A stretch of DNA of 64,000 bases from Pseudomonas sp. RIT409 (GTDB lineage Bacteria > Pseudomonadota > Gammaproteobacteria > Pseudomonadales > Pseudomonadaceae). The notes below the pieces were generated by a model that saw nothing but the letters and a program-made list of their open reading frames with translations, had not been told where the DNA came from and ran no database searches. How positions within the stretch are numbered: position 1 is the stretch's first letter; the number at the start of each line of letters is the position of its first letter. Positions 1 through 7,882 of the stretch are shown piece after piece. The stretch lies in the NCBI RefSeq assembly GCF_003052515.2, contig NZ_QARE02000014.1:1-64000 (forward strand). The letters run 5' to 3'. The translations under genes were made by a program, and so were the position numbers.

Positions 1-173
1 TTTTTGGCAAGAACAAAATAGAGTCGCCCGCAAAGAGCGAAACCCCAGCTCCCAGCCCACGCGCAAACGGATCTGCCCCCAATCTCAACGGCACCCATCA
101 CTGGGCCATACAGGTCCCGACACCGAGGGCCGATCCATTGGCAAGCATGACGCCGACTCACGAACCGCTTCGT

Positions 174-201
174 GGAACCGTCATCGACCGTGGGCCACTC
201 A
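174..201 (+). promoter_or_regulatory. HrpL-dependent promoter (hrp box) of the avrE-family gene
   Basis: GGAACC at 174-179 is followed by a 15-base spacer and CCACTCA at 195-201, an exact fit to the Pseudomonas hrp box GGAACC-N15/16-CCACNNA. It lies 33 bases before the ATG chosen for the effector gene. It shows that the longer open frame beginning at 172 cannot be the true start, because that frame would run through the promoter. Expression should depend on the ECF sigma factor HrpL, which is not encoded in this window. Confidence 0.93.
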
Positions 202-234
202 AGGGGACCGAATACATGGAATAGGTGGTTCCCG

Positions 235-3200
235 ATGTTGCCCCCCGTCACGCGACCTGTAACCGCTGCCATCACCAGTACCACCCCCTCAATGGACGGT
301 GGCACCCGCTCCGTGGCACAGCGTTCCGGCGTCAGCCCATGCGTCGCACCGGGCAGCACGTCACTGGCGACGATGGGACGCAGTGCCAGTCTGGATTTGC
401 CGTCTTCCCGTCAACGTCGCGGCCAGGACGCCCGAGATGTGCCACGCTCGGTGAGGTCGAGCGCGTCGGCGCCCCATCTTGGTCGCTCGTCGGGGAGCGT
501 GCCGGACAGCGCACTGGGGTTGCTCACCGACCGCATGGAGGCTCCGGAGCAGGGCACTTCCATAGGGCAATTGATGGATTCGCAGGCGCCCGGTAGGTTG
601 CCATCCCATGCGCCCAACAGCCCGTTGCGCCAGCAAGTGCTGGACGCTGCCGCCACCCGCACTCGGCTGGGTGAGTTGTCCGACCGCATGGAGGTTCCGG
701 ACCAGGGCCCTTCGATAGGGCAGGTGATGGATTCGCCGGCGCCCGGTCGGTTGCCATCCCATGCGCCCAACAGCCCGCTGCGCCAGCAAGTGCTGGACGC
801 TGCCGCCACCCGCGCCCGGCTGGGTGAGTTGTCCGACCGCATGGAAGCCCCGGACCAGGGCACTTCGATAGGGCAGACGATGGATTCGCCGGCGCCCGGT
901 CGGTTGCCATCACACGCGGCCAACAGCCCGTTGCGTCAGCAAGCGCTGGACGCTGCCGCCACCCGCGCCCGGCTGGGTGAATTGTCCGACCGTATGGAAG
1001 AACCCGCTCACAGCCCCTCTATCCATCAGGCATTGGCTTCGTCAACGCCTGGTCCCTTGCCCACGCGTCCACCAATCAGTTCGCTGCGTCAGCAGTTGGC
1101 ACAACTCGGACGGCAGCCAACGCCTCCCACGCCTCCGCCGCCTGTGCCCAATCCGGCTGCGACGGCGGCAGCGAACGCGCCGCTGGCCGGGCCGACCATG
1201 ACCATGGCCTTGCACGATCACCAACTGCAGATGGGTGCCGAACCGCTGGATCACTTGGTCCAGGCGGTGCTCGGCAAACCGGAAAATCGCTTCCAGTTGC
1301 TTGACGCACAGCATCACCTGCTGCTCGACACAGACAACCGGCTGGTGCATGCCCACGCCGGTCCCGGTGCGATCACCCTGCTCAAGGGCAGCGTTGCACT
1401 GAGCAGTCCACTGCCACCGGACAACGGTCACCTGAGCGTCGGCAACCACGGCATTCAGGTTGGTCAGACCGCAGCGACGGCCACGGGCACCGGCCTGAAG
1501 CTGCCAGAGTCAGGGCTGCTGGCGCAGATCAACGGCGTGCATCAGGGGCATGGCAAACACTGGCGCACGGAGGATAAAAAGCTTTACCAGCTCACGGCGT
1601 CGGGGTGGGAGGCGCAAGACGCGGCCCGCGATTACAGCAGCCTGCACAGCCTGGGGCGCGATGCGGTGTACGGCATTGATGACGACGGCAAGGTGCGCGC
1701 CCTGCAAGACCCCCAACGACCTCTGGCCTTCCTGCACAAGGCCAGCGACGTCGCCAGAACGGCAAGCGGCGATCACCTGGCGATTACCAAGGAGAACGAG
1801 ACATTCAACATCGAGTTGCTGCGGGGCGATGCGGCCAGCCAGGTTCAGCCCTTTGCCATTGCCGGGCGCACTGGCCCGCTCGGCAGCGGCGATGAACCCA
1901 AAGCGTTGGCCGTCGCCGGCAACGCCGTGTTTGTCGCCACCGCCAATGGCAAATTGCTGAGCGCCGATATCAACCAGTTGCCATTGTCGTTCAGCCAGGT
2001 TCGTGAGCAACCTTCGCTGGCGGCGTCGCTCGGGGCCCATCGTTTCACCGGGCTGTTCACCGACAGCGACGGTACCCTGCATGCCAAGGTCAAGGGTGCC
2101 AACGGTCAGGAACACGCGTGTCCGATGCAGGAAGGCAGCCAGGCCCGTCCTGCTTTCCAGCCTGGCTGGAACATGACACAGGCCCTGACACTGGACAGCC
2201 GACGGGGGCTGCCCGACGTCAAGCCGCCGACCCATGAGCAGTTGCACTTGCCCTACGGCAGCATTGCCGCACACGACAAGCAGTTGATGCTGCTGGATGC
2301 CCGAACCGGCCTGTGGAAAAAGGCCAAGGAAAAAGACCTGCAAGACGTGCAGATCGGTCAAGACAAGAACGCTTACATTGTGACCAAGGAGGGCGAGGTC
2401 AAGCCGTTGGCGGTCAATGAGCAATCGGCCAGCCATCAATTCAATGACGGTCCGGATCTGAACCTGCCGGGACGGACCACCGAGGTCAAGGCCGGTTCGG
2501 TCATGCCGGGGCTTGGAGGCATCAAGGCCGAAAAGATTGCGGTGCTCAACGATCAGCGCTTCGTCACCCTGAGCGAAGGCAAGCTGCGGGTGCACGATCA
2601 GAAGCGTCCCCGGCATCAATTGCCCGCGACGCCGGGAGGCGGGAAGGTCACCGCCCTTGCCACCGGTGGCAAGGACTTGTTCGCCCTCAGTGGCGGCAGC
2701 ATCCATCGAATGGACGGTGCCACCTGGGCATCGAACGACATCACTCCACGTCGAGCGGACGCCTGGCAGGCAGTCCCCACTACGGGCCTGACAGGCGGCG
2801 CCATCCTTCAGATGCGCACCGGCAGCGACGGGCAGCTTTTGGCCAGAACCGCCGACGGCGAGTTCGCGCTGGACGGCAACGCCTGGAGCCGCGATAAGGC
2901 GAGCACAGCCAATGCCCCATCCAATCATGGGAGCTTCGGCGCGCTGAAGGATCGTGAAGCGTTGTTTGGCGTACCCACCGTAGGGCACCTGCCTAAACTC
3001 GACCCTACGGCCAAGTTCGACACCACGGTGTTTGGTCGTGGCAACGCTCAGCAATTGCACGCCAAGGAGCTGGCGCCCACCCAGCTAGGGTTTCTGAAGG
3101 CGCACCTGTTACCCAGCCGACTCTTGAAAACCCCGGCCATGCTCAAGGTGGCGGAAGATTACGTCGAGCATAAATACCGAGGCCGCGCCGGGCTGAGTGA

Positions 3201-5787
3201 GGTCTACCAGGCGCAAGAGGGCGCCCTGCAGGCCTTCGATCAACTCCGGACGGAACAGCGCGACTCGGGCAACCTCACCCGTTTGCCGACGCCATCTATC
3301 GGCGATCGCCTTCAGGCGCTCAAGACCCAACATGAGGACCCGGCCACTCAGGAGCTTCTGCAACTGTTCGAGTGGTTGAGCAAAGAGGTCACCGATAGTC
3401 TCCATTTGCAGCTACGCACCTTGGGTGAGCATTCACCTGGCATCGGCCTGAGTACTCGCAATCCGTTGAACCTCAACAGTGGCCCCAACCCTGGCTATCG
3501 GCCGTCGACCCGCGCGCAGGACAACTTCGTCGAACAACTGCACGGTGTGCTTCAGGAGGCAGGGTTGCCGCGTGACAACCCCGCCCGCCAACTGCTCGAC
3601 CAGATGAGGTCGAACCATGTCGTGATCGAACGCTCATCCAGCAAATTGCCAGGCAGTCGCCGTGATGGTCACGACGACATGTCGCTGGTCAAAGCGCGGC
3701 TGGCGCACAACGCGGTGCTGTTTAATGACATCGAGGCGCAACTGACCGCTCTGGAAACGGCATTGGCCGGCGCAGCGCAACCCACCGCGCAGGCCGGCGC
3801 CGCTGCCAATGCGCAGCCGGATCCCGTGCAGACGGTCGCCGCCAATCTGGCGGACCTGCACAACCGGCAGTGGGGCAATAATCAGCTCAAGCAACTGACG
3901 GACGCCGGATTCAACAACCATACCCAGTTGGAAGCCGACTACGACGCACTCAAGAGCATCCTCAAGTACCTGCGCAAAGAACATCACCCGGTGTCGATGA
4001 ACCTGCGCCAGGGGCTGGAAACCGATCAGGCGCGCATCGGTGAAAAATTGCTGACGGCCATCCGCGAGCTGGAGCCAAGAGAGAACATCAAGATCAACCG
4101 CGTCTACAGCGGCGGTGGCGCGGCGACCCTGGGGTTCGACGCGGGTATTGCGGTGTTGGGGCCTCGGGTGAGCGTCGATCCCGAGCGCACCTACGCGTTG
4201 ACCCTTACACGCTTTGACCGAGGGCTGAAGGTGTCGATTGGTCGTGACGGAGCGCTCACCGTGGGGACGTCGATGATCGCTGGCGGCGTGGTCACCGGCA
4301 AGGACGCTGGCAACGCGGGCAACGTCCCGGGGAGCACGGAGGTGCACACTTCGAGCTCTGGCAGTGATCATGAACGGCACACGACAGTGGGTGGCCGTTT
4401 CGGTGGCTCGCTGGACGTCAAGAACAAATTCACTCAAACCCAGGCGCTCAGTTTTTTCGTGCGCGAGGACGAGTTGGACGCGTTCATTCACGACCTCACC
4501 TCCGCGCCACTGAACAGCAGCAAGAACCCGACCCAGGAAGGGCTGCGGCCCATGGCGCTGATCGACCGCGGCGTCGAGCACGAAGTGCGCACCGGGCAGA
4601 AATACAACCTCGACGTCGAAACCACTGCCGCTGCAGAGTTTCGCGTCAGCGTCGGGCAGACCAAAGCCAAACCGGTCTCGGGCTTCATGCGTTTCGGTGC
4701 CGGTCTGGTCGCCACTCAAAGCCTGCTTGGCGTCGAGCGTCAACGCACCGCCGGTCGCGGCGACGATGGCCTGAACACGCGCATCAGCAGCGATAACCGC
4801 GCGCGTTTCTTCGAGCAGACCAAACTCAACGGTTACGCGCGGCTGTTCGACACGGCGTTTGTCGCCCAGCCCGACGGCGCGTTCATTTCAGGCGGTATTC
4901 CCATGGGCATCAGTGCGAGTCTGGTGCTCAATTCCAAGACCGGGAAGTCCTTCGACTCCAGGTTCAAGGCCGCCTTGCCGCCGCAGCAGAGTGAAGTGGA
5001 TGCGCTGGAAAAAAGCCTCAAGGAAGCGTTTCCCGACATCGAGCCCCTTCCCAAGGCCGACGAGGCCAGCAAACCGGACCCTCTGGCGCGCTTCACTGCA
5101 TTGAGCACCGCCTATGGAGGGCAGGCCGCGACGGTGGACGACAGTCAGTACGCGGCGCTGAAAAGCTTGCGCCAGATGCAGCGCCAGGTCACCGCGGCAG
5201 AACAGGGTGGCGTGCTGATGACCATGATGGACATGACGATCACCCACAACAACATTCGACGCGTCGGCTCGGCCAGCAACACCAAGCGCGCTGTCGACTG
5301 GGCGACGCAGTATTTCAGAGAGGGGCATCAAGGCAATGCGGAAATCATCCAGGGCCTGATGGCCAAGGATCCGCATCTCAAGTCGCTGCTCGACACCTTG
5401 CAGAAGGGCAGTGGTACCCGGGCTGAAGTGATCCTGGAATTGCGAGACGACATCAAGGAACAGATCGAAACCGCCGCCGCCAATGGCACCCTGGACGATG
5501 AGCAACTGAAGCGGCTGGTTACCGACCGCAATAACTTGCGCATCAGCAGCATCGCTGTGTTCAAGGCAGCCACCAAGGAGGACTCTTTCGTGCTTCCCAC
5601 CCCTTGGGTGAATTACAGCAGCAGTAGCTCGTTGAGTGTGGAGCGTCTGCAAGGCGAGGTGAATTTCGAGTACGGCAAAGATCAGCTCGAACCCAAGTCC
5701 TTCAAGCTCAAAGGCGAACGCGCGCGCAGCGCTGACACGTCGGCCAGGGTCATGGCCGAGAAGGGTGAGAACTGGACACCGACATGA
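235..5787 (+). CDS. avrE: AvrE/DspE-family type III effector
   Basis: A 1850-residue protein, matching the very large AvrE/DspE/RopE family. These effectors are injected by the Hrp type III secretion system; published work describes them as pore- or channel-forming proteins that cause water-soaking in plant tissue. The start at ATG 235 follows AGGTGG (223-228) and a hrp box (174-201). The first 90 or so residues are rich in Ser, Thr, Pro and Arg, as in secretion signals. Residues about 94-297 are a four-fold 51-residue repeat. A Pro-rich linker follows, then a long beta-rich, propeller-like region (about 310-930), a helical region with one WxxxE motif (WLSKE, 1047-1051), and a C-terminal region typical of the family. 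No DspF/AvrF-like chaperone follows; the next gene is a chemoreceptor. The family call rests on recalled similarity, length and promoter. Confidence 0.9.
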   Translation: MLPPVTRPVTAAITSTTPSMDGGTRSVAQRSGVSPCVAPGSTSLATMGRSASLDLPSSRQRRGQDARDVPRSVRSSASAPHLGRSSGSVPDSALGLLTDRMEAPEQGTSIGQLMDSQAPGRLPSHAPNSPLRQQVLDAAATRTRLGELSDRMEVPDQGPSIGQVMDSPAPGRLPSHAPNSPLRQQVLDAAATRARLGELSDRMEAPDQGTSIGQTMDSPAPGRLPSHAANSPLRQQALDAAATRARLGELSDRMEEPAHSPSIHQALASSTPGPLPTRPPISSLRQQLAQLGRQPTPPTPPPPVPNPAATAAANAPLAGPTMTMALHDHQLQMGAEPLDHLVQAVLGKPENRFQLLDAQHHLLLDTDNRLVHAHAGPGAITLLKGSVALSSPLPPDNGHLSVGNHGIQVGQTAATATGTGLKLPESGLLAQINGVHQGHGKHWRTEDKKLYQLTASGWEAQDAARDYSSLHSLGRDAVYGIDDDGKVRALQDPQRPLAFLHKASDVARTASGDHLAITKENETFNIELLRGDAASQVQPFAIAGRTGPLGSGDEPKALAVAGNAVFVATANGKLLSADINQLPLSFSQVREQPSLAASLGAHRFTGLFTDSDGTLHAKVKGANGQEHACPMQEGSQARPAFQPGWNMTQALTLDSRRGLPDVKPPTHEQLHLPYGSIAAHDKQLMLLDARTGLWKKAKEKDLQDVQIGQDKNAYIVTKEGEVKPLAVNEQSASHQFNDGPDLNLPGRTTEVKAGSVMPGLGGIKAEKIAVLNDQRFVTLSEGKLRVHDQKRPRHQLPATPGGGKVTALATGGKDLFALSGGSIHRMDGATWASNDITPRRADAWQAVPTTGLTGGAILQMRTGSDGQLLARTADGEFALDGNAWSRDKASTANAPSNHGSFGALKDREALFGVPTVGHLPKLDPTAKFDTTVFGRGNAQQLHAKELAPTQLGFLKAHLLPSRLLKTPAMLKVAEDYVEHKYRGRAGLSEVYQAQEGALQAFDQLRTEQRDSGNLTRLPTPSIGDRLQALKTQHEDPATQELLQLFEWLSKEVTDSLHLQLRTLGEHSPGIGLSTRNPLNLNSGPNPGYRPSTRAQDNFVEQLHGVLQEAGLPRDNPARQLLDQMRSNHVVIERSSSKLPGSRRDGHDDMSLVKARLAHNAVLFNDIEAQLTALETALAGAAQPTAQAGAAANAQPDPVQTVAANLADLHNRQWGNNQLKQLTDAGFNNHTQLEADYDALKSILKYLRKEHHPVSMNLRQGLETDQARIGEKLLTAIRELEPRENIKINRVYSGGGAATLGFDAGIAVLGPRVSVDPERTYALTLTRFDRGLKVSIGRDGALTVGTSMIAGGVVTGKDAGNAGNVPGSTEVHTSSSGSDHERHTTVGGRFGGSLDVKNKFTQTQALSFFVREDELDAFIHDLTSAPLNSSKNPTQEGLRPMALIDRGVEHEVRTGQKYNLDVETTAAAEFRVSVGQTKAKPVSGFMRFGAGLVATQSLLGVERQRTAGRGDDGLNTRISSDNRARFFEQTKLNGYARLFDTAFVAQPDGAFISGGIPMGISASLVLNSKTGKSFDSRFKAALPPQQSEVDALEKSLKEAFPDIEPLPKADEASKPDPLARFTALSTAYGGQAATVDDSQYAALKSLRQMQRQVTAAEQGGVLMTMMDMTITHNNIRRVGSASNTKRAVDWATQYFREGHQGNAEIIQGLMAKDPHLKSLLDTLQKGSGTRAEVILELRDDIKEQIETAAANGTLDDEQLKRLVTDRNNLRISSIAVFKAATKEDSFVLPTPWVNYSSSSSLSVERLQGEVNFEYGKDQLEPKSFKLKGERARSADTSARVMAEKGENWTPT
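514..1125 (+). repeat. Four tandem 153-bp in-frame repeats in the effector gene
   Basis: Units start at 514, 667, 820 and 973, each 153 bp (51 codons). Each begins LG-LsDRME and, in the first three copies, contains SIGQ-MDS, GRLPSHA and NSPLRQQ followed by LDAAATR. Copies 1-3 are nearly identical at DNA level; copy 4 keeps the opening and the LRQQ core but has diverged. The strong DNA identity points to recent duplication or ongoing homogenisation. Confidence 0.95.
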
Positions 5788-5800
5788 GGGACCAGGCCGC

Positions 5801-5822
5801 GGCGTGAGCGATCACTCACGCC
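5801..5822 (+). terminator. Hairpin after the avrE-family gene
   Basis: A perfect 8-bp stem, GGCGTGAG (5801-5808) with CTCACGCC (5815-5822), encloses a 6-base loop. It starts 13 bases after the effector stop codon. No T-run follows, so it may be a weak terminator or an RNA-stabilising hairpin. Confidence 0.45.
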
Positions 5823-5938
5823 TCGACAGGTCATGAACCGGACGGAAGGTACACAGACGAGTCTCAAGTTGCGACACAGTGGGCAGATAACCTGTATGTC
5901 ACTTTTATGTCTGCAACAACGTTCAAGGAACGAACTCC

Positions 5939-7153
5939 ATGACCTCGTCTCGACACGACCGTCCAGCCTTTTCCGATCACCCGCGCTTCTTCAGCGGGGT
6001 CGCATTCATTCCGGTCGTTCCCGCCGTGGCGTGGATCCTCGCGCAGTCCACTTCCCTCGCCAACTGGATCGCGTCTGCCGCTCTGATCGCCATCAGCCTG
6101 ATCGCCTGTGCCTTGAGCGCATCGAGGCACAAAGCCGTGCTCCAGTCGATGGAACAGGCGCGACAGACTCAGGCCGGTTCGCATGCACAGCACAGTGGCT
6201 CGGCCTCACGCACCCAGCTGGATGAGGTATTGCTGGGCGCGATGCCCATCTGGTCGCGGCAGGTAGAAAGTTCGCGCCAGCAGACCGAAGAAGCGATCGT
6301 CAGCCTGACCAGCCGGTTCACCGGCATCGCCGAGCGCTTGCAGGACACCGTTCAGGCTTCGCAGCAAGCCGCCGGTGAGCTGGACGGGCAAGGCTCCGAA
6401 GGGGCGCTCAAGGTGCTCGCCACCAGCGACACCGAACTGAGCCAGGTGATCGATTCCCTCAAGGCCAGCCAGACCAGCCGTGACCAGACCCTGGCCCAGG
6501 TCCGCGGCCTGACAGCCTATACGGGCGAGCTGCGGACGATGGCCGCCGACGTCGCGGCCATTGCCGCGCAAACCAACCTGCTGGCCCTGAATGCGGCCAT
6601 CGAAGCGGCGCGCGCGGGCGAGGCCGGTCGAGGGTTCGCGGTCGTCGCCGATGCGGTGCGCAGCCTGTCGAGCAAGTCCAGCGAGACCGGCCAGCAGATG
6701 TCCGCCAAAGTCGACATCATCAATACCGCGATCACGCAATTGGTCCACGCCGCTTCCAGCAGCGCCGACCAGGACAGCCACTCAGTGGCCTCGTCCGAGA
6801 AAAGCATCCAATCGGTGCTCGAACGCTTTCAGACCATCACCGCCAGCCTGGCTGAATCCGCCGATCTGCTCAAACAGGAGAGCTACGGCATTCGCGATGA
6901 AATGACCGAGGTGCTGGTCAACCTTCAATTCCAGGACCGGGTCAGCCAGATCCTCAGCCACGTGCGCGACAACATACACGCGCTGCACGAGCATCTGGTG
7001 CAGGCCAGTCAGTCGCCCGATCAGGCCGTGGCCATCGATGCGCGCCAGTGGCTCGCCCGAATGGAGGCCACCTACGCCACCGACGAACAGCGACGCACTC
7101 ACCACGGTGAGGCCGCGACGCAATCCAGTACTCAAGACATCACCTTCTTTTAG
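5939..7153 (+). CDS. Methyl-accepting chemotaxis protein without periplasmic sensor domain
   Basis: A 404-residue chemoreceptor and the first gene of the chemotaxis cluster. Two hydrophobic segments (about residues 18-36 and 42-60) are almost contiguous, leaving essentially no periplasmic domain. The rest is cytoplasmic, with the canonical MCP hairpin tip (QTNLLALNAAIEAARAGE, about residues 204-221). The C-terminal stretch (FQDRVSQIL and following) resembles that of cluster-encoded receptors in Pseudomonas. The ATG at 5939 follows AAGGA at 5924-5928. Nine bases separate it from cheY, so co-transcription is likely. With no visible sensor domain it may sense a membrane or cytoplasmic signal or act in arrays with other receptors; its ligand is unknown. 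Confidence 0.88.
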   Translation: MTSSRHDRPAFSDHPRFFSGVAFIPVVPAVAWILAQSTSLANWIASAALIAISLIACALSASRHKAVLQSMEQARQTQAGSHAQHSGSASRTQLDEVLLGAMPIWSRQVESSRQQTEEAIVSLTSRFTGIAERLQDTVQASQQAAGELDGQGSEGALKVLATSDTELSQVIDSLKASQTSRDQTLAQVRGLTAYTGELRTMAADVAAIAAQTNLLALNAAIEAARAGEAGRGFAVVADAVRSLSSKSSETGQQMSAKVDIINTAITQLVHAASSSADQDSHSVASSEKSIQSVLERFQTITASLAESADLLKQESYGIRDEMTEVLVNLQFQDRVSQILSHVRDNIHALHEHLVQASQSPDQAVAIDARQWLARMEATYATDEQRRTHHGEAATQSSTQDITFF

Positions 7154-7162
7154 GAACACACC

Positions 7163-7531
7163 ATGGCGAAGAATGTATTAGTGGTCGACGACTCCAGCAG
7201 CGTTCGGCAAGTGGTCGGTATTGCCTTGAAAAGCGCAGGTTACGACGTGATCGAGGCCTGTGACGGTCGGGATGCTCTGAGCAAACTCACCGGTCAGAAG
7301 GTGCACCTGATCATCAGCGACGTGAACATGCCGAACATGGACGGCATTACCTTCGTCAAGGAGGTCAAGAAGCTGGCCAGCTACAAGTTCACGCCCATCA
7401 TCATGCTGACCACCGAATCGCAGGAGTCGAAGAAGGCCGAAGGCCAGGCGGCCGGCGCCAAAGCCTGGGTCGTCAAGCCGTTTCAGCCGGCGCAGATGCT
7501 GGCGGCGGTCTCCAAACTCATTCTGCCCTAA
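7163..7531 (+). CDS. cheY: CheY-like single-domain response regulator
   Basis: A 122-residue REC domain with no output domain. It shows the acidic pair D9/D10, phospho-acceptor D53 (ISDVNMP), T83/T84 in the switch strand and invariant K105 (VVKPF). In this operon it should be phosphorylated by the downstream CheA. No CheZ phosphatase gene is present in the cluster. The STAS protein gene follows after 23 bases. Confidence 0.92.
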   Translation: MAKNVLVVDDSSSVRQVVGIALKSAGYDVIEACDGRDALSKLTGQKVHLIISDVNMPNMDGITFVKEVKKLASYKFTPIIMLTTESQESKKAEGQAAGAKAWVVKPFQPAQMLAAVSKLILP

Positions 7532-7554
7532 CACGTTGCGCCAGGGAGGCAGCC

Positions 7555-7842
7555 ATGCCGATCACTCACGAATTGGTCGATGACACGATCCAGGTGGCCA
7601 TCGAAGGCGAGTTGACGATTTACACCGTCGCCGAACTCGCCGAAGCGCTCTTGCCCCACGTTGGTTCGGCCCCGAGCTTGGCGCTGGACCTGTCTCAGGT
7701 CACGGAAATCGATGGAGCGGGTGTGCAATGGCTGGCCGTGATCCACCGTGAAAGCGTCCACGAGGGCACCGCGCTGCGCCTGACCGGGCAAAGCCAGGCA
7801 GTCGCTCAGGCGCTGCAACTGTGTGGCCGTGCTGCGCTGTAG
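7555..7842 (+). CDS. STAS-domain protein of the chemotaxis cluster
   Basis: A 95-residue protein that is a single STAS domain of the anti-sigma-factor-antagonist type. The central segment LALDLSQVTEIDGAGVQWLA has the usual strand-loop-helix layout, but the position normally held by the phosphorylatable Ser (D-S-[AS]-G) reads EIDGAGV, with no Ser. GGAGG at 7545-7549 precedes the ATG. It lies between cheY and cheA, and its stop at 7842 is 40 bases before the cheA GTG. Similar genes occur in some proteobacterial che operons, but their role is poorly defined. A regulatory or scaffold role is inference. Confidence 0.8.
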   Translation: MPITHELVDDTIQVAIEGELTIYTVAELAEALLPHVGSAPSLALDLSQVTEIDGAGVQWLAVIHRESVHEGTALRLTGQSQAVAQALQLCGRAAL

Positions 7843-7882
7843 CAGCTTGACCACCGACCAGAGACAGACAAAGGAAGTCCAG

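Noticed and set aside
172..234. Upstream extension of the AvrE-family frame to GTG 172
   Set aside because: The hrp box lies inside this extension and a good ribosome site precedes ATG 235.
1510..3060. 516-codon minus-strand frame inside the effector gene
   Set aside because: It is antisense to the effector in high-GC sequence and shows no family features.
5833..6225. 130-codon plus-strand frame in the place where an AvrE chaperone might be
   Set aside because: Most of it overlaps the chemoreceptor gene in another frame; the translation is Arg/Ser-rich and unlike acidic DspF/AvrF chaperones.
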